Made by a program: the position numbers and the translations under genes. From Mobilicoccus sp032056465 (lineage in GTDB: Bacteria > Actinomycetota > Actinomycetes > Actinomycetales > Dermatophilaceae), in the NCBI RefSeq assembly GCF_032056465.1, contig NZ_DAMBCL010000010.1: a stretch of 64,000 nt of DNA; one strand, written 5' to 3'. Below, one piece after another: positions 9,129-17,250 of this stretch. The first letter of the stretch is position 1, and the number at the start of each line of letters is the position of its first letter. The notes beneath the pieces are model-generated. The model saw only the letters and a program-made list of their open reading frames with translations. It was not told the DNA's origin and did no database searches.

Positions 9129-9159
9129 AGAGTACACCCCACCACCGACAACCTGTCAA
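9129..9159 (-). promoter_or_regulatory. Sigma70-type promoter of the SOS operon
   Basis: Consensus -35 TTGACA (9154-9159) and -10 TACTCT (9129-9134) with a 19-nt spacer on the minus strand. Predicted start near 9122, adjoining the LexA box. Confidence 0.6.
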
Positions 9160-9287
9160 CGATGACGAATGCGCAGCTCAGGGCCGATGCGGACCCTCGG
9201 TGTACACATGAACGACGGGTGGACGGGCGTCCGACAGGGGGCCGCCCGGCGGCCCGCCCCGACGCGGGCGTGACGTCCCCCGTGCCG

Positions 9288-9293
9288 TAGGCT
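9288..9293 (+). promoter_or_regulatory. Candidate -10 box for idsA
   Basis: TAGGCT fits the actinobacterial TANNNT pattern and would give a leader of about 85 nt containing the tandem repeats before the start at 9386. Confidence 0.45.
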
Positions 9294-9348
9294 CGACCGA
9301 ACGGGCCGGCCGACGCAGGCCCTCCCCTCCCCGCCCGGCTCAGGCGAG

Positions 9349-9382
9349 ACGAGCAGACGAGGAGACGAGGAGACGAGGAGAC
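9349..9382 (+). repeat. 8-bp tandem repeat rich in Shine-Dalgarno cores
   Basis: About four copies of the 8-bp unit AGACGAGG (first copy ends in C) run directly into the idsA ribosome-binding region. Each copy carries a GAGG-like core, so copy number could alter translation initiation. Confidence 0.75.
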
Positions 9383-9385
9383 ACG

Positions 9386-10498
9386 ATGTCCGTCCCCGGG
9401 ACACCCGCCGTGGCCACGCACGACTACGACCTCCCCACGCTGCGCGGCCGGGTGGAGTCCGTACTCACGAGCGAGATCGCCCACCAGCGAGACAGCCTCG
9501 CCCCGCTCGGCCACGACGTCGTCCCCCTCGTCGACGCGATCGCCGACCTCCTCGAGGCCGGCAAGCGCCTCCGGGCGGCGTTCTGTGACTGGGGCTATCG
9601 CGCGACGGGGGGTGTGCACACCGAGGGCATCGTCACGGTGGCCGCGGCGATGGAGATGTTCCAGGCGGCCGCGCTCATCCACGACGACGTCATGGACGAC
9701 TCCCGCACCCGCCGCGGGCGCCCCACGGCGCATGTGCGCTTCGGCGAGATCCACACGGCCCACGACTGGTCGGGCGAGCCCGAGCGCTACGGCCTCGCCG
9801 GCGCGATCCTCGCCGGCAACCTCTGCCTCGTGTGGTGCGACGAGATGGTCGCCCGCGCCGCCCTCCCCGCCGACGAACTCGCCCGCTCCCGCACCGTCTT
9901 CGACGAGATGCGCACGCACCTCATGGCCGGGCAGTTCCTCGACATGCACGTCGCGACGGCCGGATGGGACGACCTGCACGAGGCGGACCGCATCGCGCGC
10001 AGCCGCACCGTCGTGCGCTACAAGAGCGCGCAGTACAGCGTGGCCCACCCTCTCCTCATCGGAGCGCGGGCGGCAGGGATCTCCGACACCGACGCCGCCC
10101 ACCTCCGGGAGTACGGGCTCGCGCTCGGGGAGGCCTTCCAGTTCCGCGACGACCTGCTCGGCGTCTTCGGCGACCCCACGACCACGGGCAAACCGGCGGG
10201 CGACGACCTGCGCGAGGGCAAGCGCACCGTCCTGCTCGCGCTCGCCCTCGGTGCGGAGGACACCACCGACGCGCGACTGCTCGCCGACCGGGTCGGCGAC
10301 CCCGCCCTCACCGACGCGGACGTCGCCGACCTGCGTGCCGCCATCACCGGGTCCGGGGCCGTCCGGCGCCTCGAGTCCCTCATCGACGAGGGCGTGCACG
10401 CCGCCCGCGGCCACCTTCGGGCCGTCGAGGGGATCACGGACGCGGGGCGCGCGGCCCTCGACTCGTTGATCGACGCCGCGACGCAGCGGGAGGCCTGA
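9386..10498 (+). CDS. idsA: Polyprenyl diphosphate synthase (GGPP-synthase type)
   Basis: Trans-isoprenyl diphosphate synthase, 370 residues. The first aspartate-rich motif is LIHDDVMDDSRTRRG (DDxxD near residue 99) and the second is FRDDLLGVFGD (near residue 254); EAGKRLRAAFCDWGY binds isopentenyl diphosphate. It condenses IPP with allylic diphosphates, probably to a C20 product in the cytosol, feeding carotenoids, menaquinone side chains or carrier lipids. ATG 9386 follows GGAG repeats. Position beside the Rv2175c-like gene and pknL matches idsA2 in mycobacteria, which supports the subfamily call; exact product length is not readable. Confidence 0.88.
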   Translation: MSVPGTPAVATHDYDLPTLRGRVESVLTSEIAHQRDSLAPLGHDVVPLVDAIADLLEAGKRLRAAFCDWGYRATGGVHTEGIVTVAAAMEMFQAAALIHDDVMDDSRTRRGRPTAHVRFGEIHTAHDWSGEPERYGLAGAILAGNLCLVWCDEMVARAALPADELARSRTVFDEMRTHLMAGQFLDMHVATAGWDDLHEADRIARSRTVVRYKSAQYSVAHPLLIGARAAGISDTDAAHLREYGLALGEAFQFRDDLLGVFGDPTTTGKPAGDDLREGKRTVLLALALGAEDTTDARLLADRVGDPALTDADVADLRAAITGSGAVRRLESLIDEGVHAARGHLRAVEGITDAGRAALDSLIDAATQREA

Positions 10499-10516
10499 AC
10501 CCTCCGCGCGGCCTCC

Positions 10517-10924
10517 TCAGAAGGCCGTCTCCATCGCCCGTCGGCGGATCTCGCTCTTGTGGCCCGCGAGCAGGGCCCCCATCGGACTCCCGTCGCCGAC
10601 GAGACCCTCCTGCGGGGTGAAGAGCCACGTGAGCAGTTCGAGGTCGTTCATGCCGCCGTCGGCGAGCACCGTGATGGTGCCGGGCAGCGCAGGCAGGGGC
10701 CCCTCGGGCGTGACGAACACGGCCGGGATGTAGATCGCGTTGTTGGGGCCGCGCCGCACGGCGACGAGCTCGTGGTTCTTGAGCTGGGTGCGCACGGTGG
10801 AGAGCGCGCATCCCTGCCGCTCGGCGGCCTCGGGCACCGACAGCCACCCGTCGACGAGGGTCTCGAGGTCGGCGAGGCGCGGGTCGGGCGAAGGCGTCCG
10901 GTCGTTCGGCTGCTGGTCGTTCAC
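10517..10924 (-). CDS. Rv2175c-like DNA-binding protein
   Basis: 135 residues. N-terminal winged-helix/HTH region LVDGWLSVPEAAERQGCA then STVRTQLKNHELVAVRRG; the C-terminal half (FVTPEGPLPALPGTITVLAD, MNDLELLTWLFTPQE) is the characteristic Rv2175c extension. In M. tuberculosis the orthologue binds DNA and is phosphorylated by the adjacent kinase PknL; the same divergent pair is preserved here, so it is the likely kinase substrate. Start GTG 10924; a CACTCT box 6 nt upstream may make it leaderless. The N-terminus is Thr/Ser-Pro rich (NDRTPSPDPR), a plausible phosphorylation site. Confidence 0.85.
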   Translation of the reverse strand: MNDQQPNDRTPSPDPRLADLETLVDGWLSVPEAAERQGCALSTVRTQLKNHELVAVRRGPNNAIYIPAVFVTPEGPLPALPGTITVLADGGMNDLELLTWLFTPQEGLVGDGSPMGALLAGHKSEIRRRAMETAF

Positions 10925-10987
10925 GGACCCAGAGTGCCAGAGACGCGCCCCTGCGCGCCGCACCGGCCGCGCCGTGGGCGGCCCCCC

Positions 10988-10993
10988 TAGACT
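10988..10993 (+). promoter_or_regulatory. -10 box, leaderless pknL transcript
   Basis: TAGACT ends 6 nt before GTG 11000, so transcription should begin at or next to the start codon; no ribosome site is present. This fixes the start. Confidence 0.65.
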
Positions 10994-10999
10994 GCCGCC

Positions 11000-13054
11000 G
11001 TGGCGACCGTGCAGCAGGACGGACTCGTCGGCCGCACGGTCGACGGGCGCTACACGGTGCTCACCCACCTCGCCGACGGCGGTATGGGCAGCGTCTACGC
11101 GGCCCTCGACACCCGCCTCGATCGACAGGTCGCCCTCAAGATCATGCGCGTCGATCTCGCCCGCGACCCCGAGTTCGTCCGGCGATTCCGCCGGGAGGCG
11201 AGGGCGGCGGCGCGGCTGTCGCACCCGAACGTCGTCGGCGTGTTCGACCAGGGTGAGGACGACGGTCTCCTCTTCCTCGCGATGGAGTTCGTCGACGGGC
11301 AGACCCTGCGCGACCTCCTCGAGGAGCAGGGCGCCCTCACCCCTCGCGAGGCGCTCGACCTCGTCGCCGCGATCCTCGAGGGCACCGGCGCGGCCCATCG
11401 CCGCGACGTCCTGCACCGCGACATCAAGCCCGAGAACGTCCTCGTCTCGGCCGAGGGGCACGTGAAGGTGGCCGACTTCGGCCTCGCCCGCGCGATGGGC
11501 GCGACGACCGCGACCGGACGCACCGGCCCCCTCCTCGGCACCGTCGCCTACCTCGCGCCCGAGCAGGTCGAGCACGGCACGGCCGACGCCCGCACCGACC
11601 TCTACGCCATCGGGCTCGTGCTCCACGAGATGCTCACCGGTCGTCCCGCCGTCGCGGGCGACTCCCCCATCCACGTCGCCTGGCAGCATGTCACCGGTTC
11701 GCTGGCCACGCCGTCCTCGCAGGTCCCGGAGCTTCCGGTGGTCCTCGACGACCTCGTCGGACAGGCCACGCGCCGGGACCCGGCCGAGCGGTTCGCCGAC
11801 GCCGAGAGTTTTCTCGCCGCGGTGGACGCCGCCCGCGCCGAGCTTCCGGCCGCGGCGCTCGACCACCGTCCTCGTCACGTCGATCCCGCCGGCCCTCGCC
11901 TCGAGGGCGACGCGGACCGGTTCCGCGACACCGGCACCCTGTTCCGACGGACCCGGGCGCTCTCCCGGGCCGAGCTCGGCACCTCCTCACCGACACCCGA
12001 CGAGCACGGCGGTGCCACCGCAGCCCCACCGATCGGGACCGGGGCCCAGGCCTCGGTGGCCGGGGTGACCCCTGCTGCCTCGCACGCGCCCCCCACCGCG
12101 AACGCTCCCGCTTCGTCGCACGTCGCCGAGACTCCCCCCACGCCCGACGCCCCCGGCCCGCGCGGGGCCACGCGCCGACGGGCGCGCCATGCTCTCCTCG
12201 CGGCCCTCGTCGTGCTGCTCGTCGTCGCCGGGGTCGGGGCCTACTGGTGGTTCGGACCACCGGGACAGCGCACCGTGCCGGCGGTCGTCGCGACCGAGGT
12301 GGTGGCCGCCGAGGAGGCGCTGCGCGCGGAGGACCTCGTCCCCATCACCGAGGAGGCGTTCTCCGAGACCGTGCCGCGGGGCCAGGTCGTCTCCTCGGAG
12401 GCCGCGACGGGCACGGTCCTGCACCGCGGGTCGCGCGTGCGGCTGGTCGTCAGCAAGGGACCGGAGCGCTACGACGTCCCCGACGTGCGCGGACGCACCC
12501 CCGAGGAGGCCACGGCGCTGCTCGCCGACACCAAGCTCGCCGCCGGCACGACGAAGGAGGCCTACGACGAGACGATCGAGAAGGGGAAGGTCGTGCGCAC
12601 CGAGCCGCGGACCGGCACGGCGGCCAAACCGCGCACCGCCGTCACCCTCGTCGTGAGCCGGGGCCGCACGCCGGTCCCCCTCACGGGCATCGTCGGCCTG
12701 CGCCGCGAGGAGGCCGTGACCCGGCTCGAGAACGCCGGCCTCACCGTCGTGGTCGCCGACGAGCGGGTGTTCAGCACGACGGTGCGCGCCGGCTCGGTCG
12801 CCGAGACGGCCCCGGCGGGCCGTGTCTACCGGGGAGACACGGTGACGCTCACCCTGAGCAAGGGTCCGGAGATGGTCCGCGTGCCCGCGGTGCAGGGCAA
12901 GACCGAGGCCGAGGCGGTCGCCGAGCTCAAGGCCGCGGGATTCGAGGTCGAGGTCAACCGCATCCTCGGCGGGGTCTTCGGTACGGCCCGTTCCACCGAC
13001 CCCTCCGGCGGCACCGCACCCAAGGGCAGCGTCGTCGTCCTCAACATCGTCTGA
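11000..13054 (+). CDS. pknL: Ser/Thr protein kinase with four PASTA repeats (PknL position)
   Basis: 684 residues. Kinase domain about 15-275: Gly loop LADGGMGSVYAA, Lys47 in VALKIM, HRDIKPEN with Asp141, DFG 159-161, activation loop with several Thr, APEQ. A Pro/Ala-rich juxtamembrane linker leads to one membrane helix at about 397-419 (LLAALVVLLVVAGVGAYWWFG). Four extracellular PASTA repeats follow (about 424-684), which in PknB-type kinases bind peptidoglycan fragments. Divergent from the Rv2175c-like gene, its expected substrate. The mycobacterial PknL at this locus lacks PASTA repeats, so this version adds a cell-wall sensor to the conserved pair. Confidence 0.92.
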   Translation: MATVQQDGLVGRTVDGRYTVLTHLADGGMGSVYAALDTRLDRQVALKIMRVDLARDPEFVRRFRREARAAARLSHPNVVGVFDQGEDDGLLFLAMEFVDGQTLRDLLEEQGALTPREALDLVAAILEGTGAAHRRDVLHRDIKPENVLVSAEGHVKVADFGLARAMGATTATGRTGPLLGTVAYLAPEQVEHGTADARTDLYAIGLVLHEMLTGRPAVAGDSPIHVAWQHVTGSLATPSSQVPELPVVLDDLVGQATRRDPAERFADAESFLAAVDAARAELPAAALDHRPRHVDPAGPRLEGDADRFRDTGTLFRRTRALSRAELGTSSPTPDEHGGATAAPPIGTGAQASVAGVTPAASHAPPTANAPASSHVAETPPTPDAPGPRGATRRRARHALLAALVVLLVVAGVGAYWWFGPPGQRTVPAVVATEVVAAEEALRAEDLVPITEEAFSETVPRGQVVSSEAATGTVLHRGSRVRLVVSKGPERYDVPDVRGRTPEEATALLADTKLAAGTTKEAYDETIEKGKVVRTEPRTGTAAKPRTAVTLVVSRGRTPVPLTGIVGLRREEAVTRLENAGLTVVVADERVFSTTVRAGSVAETAPAGRVYRGDTVTLTLSKGPEMVRVPAVQGKTEAEAVAELKAAGFEVEVNRILGGVFGTARSTDPSGGTAPKGSVVVLNIV

Positions 13055-13110
13055 CGGCAAACCCGAGACGGCAGGATGGGGACGGTCGGCGTGGGCGATG
13101 ACGGCGCGCC

Positions 13111-13707
13111 TCACTCCTGGTGGGCGTAGCGCTCCTCACGCCAGACGTCACCGGTGAAGTGGTAGCCGCGTTCCTCCCAGAACCCCCGTTGGGGCGAGGC
13201 GAGGTACTCGATCGTGAGAAGCCACTTCGGCCCCTTCCACCCGTACAGGTGGGGGACGACGAGGCGCATGGGCCAGCCGTGCTCGGGGGCGAGGGCCGCC
13301 CCGTCGAGATGCGTCGCGAACAACGCCCGAGGGGAGAGGAGGTCGTCGACGGTGAGGTTCGAGTGGTACCCGTAGGCGGCGCAGGCGTACAACCACCGCG
13401 CCTCGGGTGCGGGCGGGGCGAGATCGATGATCGTGCGGGCCGACACCCCGCCCCACACGAGCCCAGGGGTGCTCTTGTGGGACGCGCAGTGCAGATCGGC
13501 CCGCACCTCGACGTGCGGCAACGCCTCGACGTCGGCCCACGACAGGCGCGTCATCGAGCCGTCGGCCGTGGCGCCCTCGATCGTCAGCGACCACGAGTCG
13601 AGGTCGATCCGCGGCACCCGTCCGTAATGGTTGGGACGCAGCGGCGCCTCCCGCTGTCCCGGTGGGAGACGGGCGGGTTCGCGGAGGTCGTCGCGGGGGT
13701 CGTTCAC
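13111..13707 (-). CDS. YedY/sulfite-oxidase-like molybdopterin oxidoreductase
   Basis: 198 residues, a soluble Mo-cofactor domain of the sulfite oxidase family. The Mo-ligating cysteine sits in VRADLHCASHKSTPG; VWGGVSARTIIDLAPP and WPMRLVVPHLYGWKGPKWL are cofactor-pocket signatures. No signal peptide or twin-arginine motif and no haem domain, so cytoplasmic with unknown redox partner; the substrate cannot be told. Start GTG 13707, 9 nt after the aroG stop, so it is probably co-transcribed with aroG. Confidence 0.85.
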   Translation of the reverse strand: MNDPRDDLREPARLPPGQREAPLRPNHYGRVPRIDLDSWSLTIEGATADGSMTRLSWADVEALPHVEVRADLHCASHKSTPGLVWGGVSARTIIDLAPPAPEARWLYACAAYGYHSNLTVDDLLSPRALFATHLDGAALAPEHGWPMRLVVPHLYGWKGPKWLLTIEYLASPQRGFWEERGYHFTGDVWREERYAHQE

Positions 13708-13716
13708 GAAACCCCG

Positions 13717-15111
13717 TCAGGCCTGCGGGTCGTCGCCATCACCGTTCACCTGGTCGAGCGGGGTGGGGGCGTCGCCGCGGTTGCGGTCGGCGAGCATCTC
13801 CGCGACGACGAACGCGAGCTCGAGACTCTGCTGGTGGTTGAGGCGAGGGTCGCAGAGCGTCTCGTAGCGACGTTCGAGGTCGCTGTCCTCGAGGTGCATG
13901 ACCCCGCCGAGACACTCGGTGACGTCGTTGCCGGTGAGCTCGACGTGCAGGCCGCCGGGGTGGGTGCCCACCTGGGCGTGCGCGTCGAAGAACCCGCGGA
14001 CCTCCTCGACGATGTCCTCGAACCGGCGCGTCTTGTACCCGTTCTCCGTGGAGAAGGTGTTGCCGTGCATCGGGTCGCACACCCAGGTGACGAGACGCCC
14101 CGACTCCTTGACCGCCTCGAGGATGGGCGGGAGAGCGTCCCGGATCTTGTCCTGCCCCATCCGGGTGATGAACGTGAGCCGGCCGGGGTCGCCCTCGGGG
14201 TCGAGCCGCTCGATGAGTTCGACCGCGTCGGCGCCGGTGGCCGTGGGGCCGAGCTTGACGCCGATGGGGTTGGTGATGCGGGAGACGTAGTCGAGGTGGG
14301 CCCCCTCCCGCTCGCGAGTGCGCTCGCCGACCCAGAGGAAGTGCCCGGAGGTGCCGTACGGACGCCCGGTGCGGGAGTCGATGCGGGTGAGCGGCTTCTC
14401 GTAGTCGAGCAGGAGGGCCTCGTGGCTCGCCCACACGTCGACGCGTCGGAGGGCCTCGAAGTCGACGCCGCAGGCGTTCATGAACTGCATGGCCCGGTCG
14501 ATGTCCCCGGCGATGCGCTCGTACCGCTTGTTGGCGCCGTTCGACATGAACCCGCGGTTCCAGTCGTGGACGTGCCGCAGGTCGGCGAAGCCCCCCTGCG
14601 TGAACGCCCGGACGAGGTTGAGGGTCGCCGAACTCGCGTGGTAGGCGCGCACGAGCCGCTGCGGGTCGGGACGCCGCGCGTCCTCCTCGAAGGAGAAGTC
14701 GTTGACCATGTCACCGCGGTAGGCGGGCAGTTCGACGCCGCCGCGGGTCTCGGTGTCCTTGCTGCGCGGTTTGGCGTACTGGCCGGCCATCCGCCCGATC
14801 TTGACGACCGGCAGGCTCGCGCCGTAGGTGAGCACCGCGGCCATCTGGAGGATCGTCTTGACCCGGTCGCGGATGTTGTCGGCGGTGGCGGAGGCGAACG
14901 TCTCGGCGCAGTCGCCGCCCATGAGCACGAACGCCGCACCCCGCGCGGCGTCGGCGAGGCGGCGACGCAGGATGTCGCACTCCCCGGCGAAGACGAGCGG
15001 AGGATAGGTCGACAGCGTGTGCTGCGCGGCCCGGAGTGCCTCGGGGTCCGGCCACACCGGCTGCTGGCGGGCGGGCAGGTCGGCCCAGGTGAGCGAGTCG
15101 TTCGAAGTCAC
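13717..15111 (-). CDS. aroG: 3-deoxy-D-arabino-heptulosonate 7-phosphate synthase, class II
   Basis: 464 residues, the plant/actinobacterial type that starts the shikimate pathway from PEP and erythrose 4-phosphate. Motifs: LVFAGECDILRRRL, FVLMGGDCAETF, KIGRMAGQYAKPRS (metal and PEP binding), VTWVCDPMHGNTF, PGGLHVELTGNDVTECLGG. Length matches the M. tuberculosis enzyme (about 462). Start GTG 15111 is fixed by a TACCCT -10 box 6 nt upstream and the absence of a ribosome site. Followed by the molybdoenzyme gene after 9 nt. The gene supplies chorismate that trpD, elsewhere in the window, draws on. Confidence 0.95.
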   Translation of the reverse strand: MTSNDSLTWADLPARQQPVWPDPEALRAAQHTLSTYPPLVFAGECDILRRRLADAARGAAFVLMGGDCAETFASATADNIRDRVKTILQMAAVLTYGASLPVVKIGRMAGQYAKPRSKDTETRGGVELPAYRGDMVNDFSFEEDARRPDPQRLVRAYHASSATLNLVRAFTQGGFADLRHVHDWNRGFMSNGANKRYERIAGDIDRAMQFMNACGVDFEALRRVDVWASHEALLLDYEKPLTRIDSRTGRPYGTSGHFLWVGERTREREGAHLDYVSRITNPIGVKLGPTATGADAVELIERLDPEGDPGRLTFITRMGQDKIRDALPPILEAVKESGRLVTWVCDPMHGNTFSTENGYKTRRFEDIVEEVRGFFDAHAQVGTHPGGLHVELTGNDVTECLGGVMHLEDSDLERRYETLCDPRLNHQQSLELAFVVAEMLADRNRGDAPTPLDQVNGDGDDPQA

Positions 15112-15117
15112 CCGGTC

Positions 15118-15123
15118 AGGGTA
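15118..15123 (-). promoter_or_regulatory. -10 box, leaderless aroG transcript
   Basis: TACCCT on the minus strand, 6 nt before the GTG start at 15111. Confidence 0.65.
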
Positions 15124-15271
15124 ATGCGCGGTGGGTGTGGCTCCGTCCGCGGGTTCGGATGGCGGGCATACAACAGGAGGCACCGTCCGGGGTCCCCCAC
15201 GCGGCCGCGACGTCGGGCCACGCGCCCGCCGCGAGGCCGACCGGGCCGGGACGAGCGACGATGCCGCGGCC

Positions 15272-16006
15272 TCAGGCCTCGTCACCGGGGTCGACGAGGC
15301 CCCGGGCCACGGCGTACCGGGCCAGTTGCACCCGGTTGTGCAACTGCAGCTTGCCGAGGATGTTCTGCACGTGGTTCTGGACCGTGCGGTGACTCACGAC
15401 GAGCATGTCCGCGATCTCGCGGTAGCTCATCCCCGTCGCGACGTGGCGGAGGATCTCCGTCTCGCGCGGGGTGAGGACCGGGGGGTCCTCCTCGCCCGGG
15501 CCCGATGCGGTGTCGGCGAGACGGCGGAACTCGCCGAGCACGAGACCTGCGAGTCCGGGCGTGAACACCGCCCGCCCCGCGGCGACCGCGTGCACGGCCG
15601 CGAGGAACTCCTCCCGGCTCGCGGACTTCACGAGGTACCCGGTGGCTCCCTCCTTGACCGCCTGGAGCACGTTCTCGGCCTCGCCGGAGGCCGAGAGCAC
15701 GAGGATCCGCACCGAAGGCAGGCGGGCCTGCAACCGGCGGCAGACCTCGACACCGTTCATCTCGGGCAGCATGAGGTCGAGGACGAGGACGTCGGGCGAG
15801 ACGGCGAGGGTGCGATCGACCGCCGCACGCCCGTCGGCGGCGGTGCCGACGACGTCCAGACCGGCGGACTCCAGGTCGCGAGCGACGGCCTCGCGCCACA
15901 TCGGGTGGTCGTCGGCGACGACGACCCGGATCGGCCGTCCGTCCGCACCCGTCCCGCCCGCCGACGCATCCGGGCTCGTCGCGTCCTCGCCGTCGGGACG
16001 GTTCAT
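15272..16006 (-). CDS. macR: NarL/LuxR response regulator (MacR-like)
   Basis: 244 residues. Receiver domain about 27-145 with acidic pair VVADDHP, phospho-acceptor Asp in VLVLDLMLPEMNG, Thr/Ser position LVLSASG and Lys in GYLVKSAS. A LuxR-type HTH lies at about 180-240 (LTPRETEILRHVATGMSYRE). Its ATG overlaps the stop of the histidine kinase gene by 4 nt, so the two form a translationally coupled two-component system. Position between aroG and plsC matches MacRS of Streptomyces, a system linked to development; the stimulus here is unknown. Confidence 0.9.
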   Translation of the reverse strand: MNRPDGEDATSPDASAGGTGADGRPIRVVVADDHPMWREAVARDLESAGLDVVGTAADGRAAVDRTLAVSPDVLVLDLMLPEMNGVEVCRRLQARLPSVRILVLSASGEAENVLQAVKEGATGYLVKSASREEFLAAVHAVAAGRAVFTPGLAGLVLGEFRRLADTASGPGEEDPPVLTPRETEILRHVATGMSYREIADMLVVSHRTVQNHVQNILGKLQLHNRVQLARYAVARGLVDPGDEA

Positions 16007-17238
16007 CCCGGGCCTCCTGTCGTCGGTGCGTCCGGCGCGATGCCGGGGCCCGCCTCGATCGGGGCACGCATCTCCACGACGGTACCGCGTGCACCCGAGG
16101 TGACCTCGGCGCTGCCGCCGAGATCCGCCAGGCGCGACACGATGCTCGAGGACACCCCCAGACGGCCCTGGTCACGGGCCTGCTCGAGCCGTCCCGGCGC
16201 GATCCCCGCGCCGTCGTCGCGCACGGTGACGAGCACCTCCCCGGCGACCTCCTCGATGAGCACCCACGCCCGCGCCTCCGGGCCGGCGTGCCGGGCGACG
16301 TTGTCGAGGGCGGCGCCGACCGCGGCGTCGAGCTCGCGTGCCCGGTCGCTCGAAAGGACGAGGCGGCCCGTGTCGACGACGACCACCCTGTCGCTCGCGC
16401 GGGCGAGCAGGAGGCGGGTGAGGTCGGTCACGGGTGGCGCGCCGTGCGCGGCGGGCGGCGGGTCCTGCGAGACCGGCGTGCGGATGAGCTCACGCAGTCG
16501 ACGCTCCTGCTCACCGGCCATCCGGCCGAGATCGGCGGCCTCGCCCCCGACCTCGAGGCCCCGTCGATGGACGAGGCTCAACGCCTGCAGCACGCCGTCG
16601 TGGACGCTGCGGGCGAGCCGTTCGCGCTCCACCACCCGAGCCCGCACGACCTCGGCCTCCCGCGCGAGGCGGTGGGCGCGGCGTACGAGGTCCGTGCAGT
16701 ACCCGACGAGGGTGCCGAGCAGCAGGAGGATGACGATGTTGTGGAACGTCACCGAGTTGGGATGACGGATGAGCACGAGGTCGGCCACGGCGATCACTCC
16801 CGCCGCACAGCCGCCGGCGACCGGGCCGGCGAGCACGGCCCACGAGAGCACCGTCGCCGCGGGCCACAGTCCCGGGACGGTCGGCGCCCCACCCTCGATG
16901 GCCGCGCGGGAGTCCACGAGGGCCGACCCGAGGATCGCCGCCGCCCCGATCGCGAGCTCCGTCCCGAGCCACCACGGCGTGCGGCGGCGCACGACGAGTG
17001 TGGCGACCGTCCACGCCGTGAGCACCCCGAGGATCACCCATCCGCGGGTGGGGTGGGCGACGCCGGGGAGTCGGTAGGCGTACAGCCCGACGACGTACAG
17101 CAGGACGAGCGGCCGCAGCAGGTCGAGAGCCGTCCAGAACCCCCGGATCACCGGGGCGTCGTCGGACTCGGGCACGATCCGGGCGAAGCGTGCGGGGGGC
17201 AGGCCGGGGCCGGACGCCTCACGGTCCGCCTCGCCCAT
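16003..17238 (-). CDS. macS: MacS-family sensor histidine kinase
   Basis: 411 residues. Five or six membrane helices fill about residues 30-195, with no large extracellular domain. The HisKA_3-type dimerisation box RLARSVHDGVLQALSLVHRR carries the phospho-His, and the HATPase domain includes DNVARHAG (N box) and VTVRDDGAGIAPG (G box). It phosphorylates the downstream MacR-like regulator. The start at 17238 is 12 nt after the plsC stop, so plsC-macS-macR probably form one transcript. Membrane-embedded sensing (lipid state or membrane stress) would fit linkage to an acyltransferase, but this is inference. Confidence 0.9.
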   Translation of the reverse strand: MGEADREASGPGLPPARFARIVPESDDAPVIRGFWTALDLLRPLVLLYVVGLYAYRLPGVAHPTRGWVILGVLTAWTVATLVVRRRTPWWLGTELAIGAAAILGSALVDSRAAIEGGAPTVPGLWPAATVLSWAVLAGPVAGGCAAGVIAVADLVLIRHPNSVTFHNIVILLLLGTLVGYCTDLVRRAHRLAREAEVVRARVVERERLARSVHDGVLQALSLVHRRGLEVGGEAADLGRMAGEQERRLRELIRTPVSQDPPPAAHGAPPVTDLTRLLLARASDRVVVVDTGRLVLSSDRARELDAAVGAALDNVARHAGPEARAWVLIEEVAGEVLVTVRDDGAGIAPGRLEQARDQGRLGVSSSIVSRLADLGGSAEVTSGARGTVVEMRAPIEAGPGIAPDAPTTGGPG

Positions 17239-17250
17239 CGCAGGTCGTGC

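Larger units (their letters stand above)
8941..9385. other. Divergent intergenic region with SOS promoter and idsA leader
   Basis: 445 bp between divergent DUF6504 and polyprenyl synthase genes. Holds the minus-strand promoter with LexA box (9106-9159), a plus-strand TAGGCT box at 9288-9293 suited to the synthase gene, and an 8-bp tandem repeat before its start. Confidence 0.7.

Noticed and set aside
8941..9159. N-terminal extension of DUF6504 to an earlier start
   Set aside because: The extra 73 residues would cross the LexA box and have no family features; ATG 8940 has a proper ribosome site.
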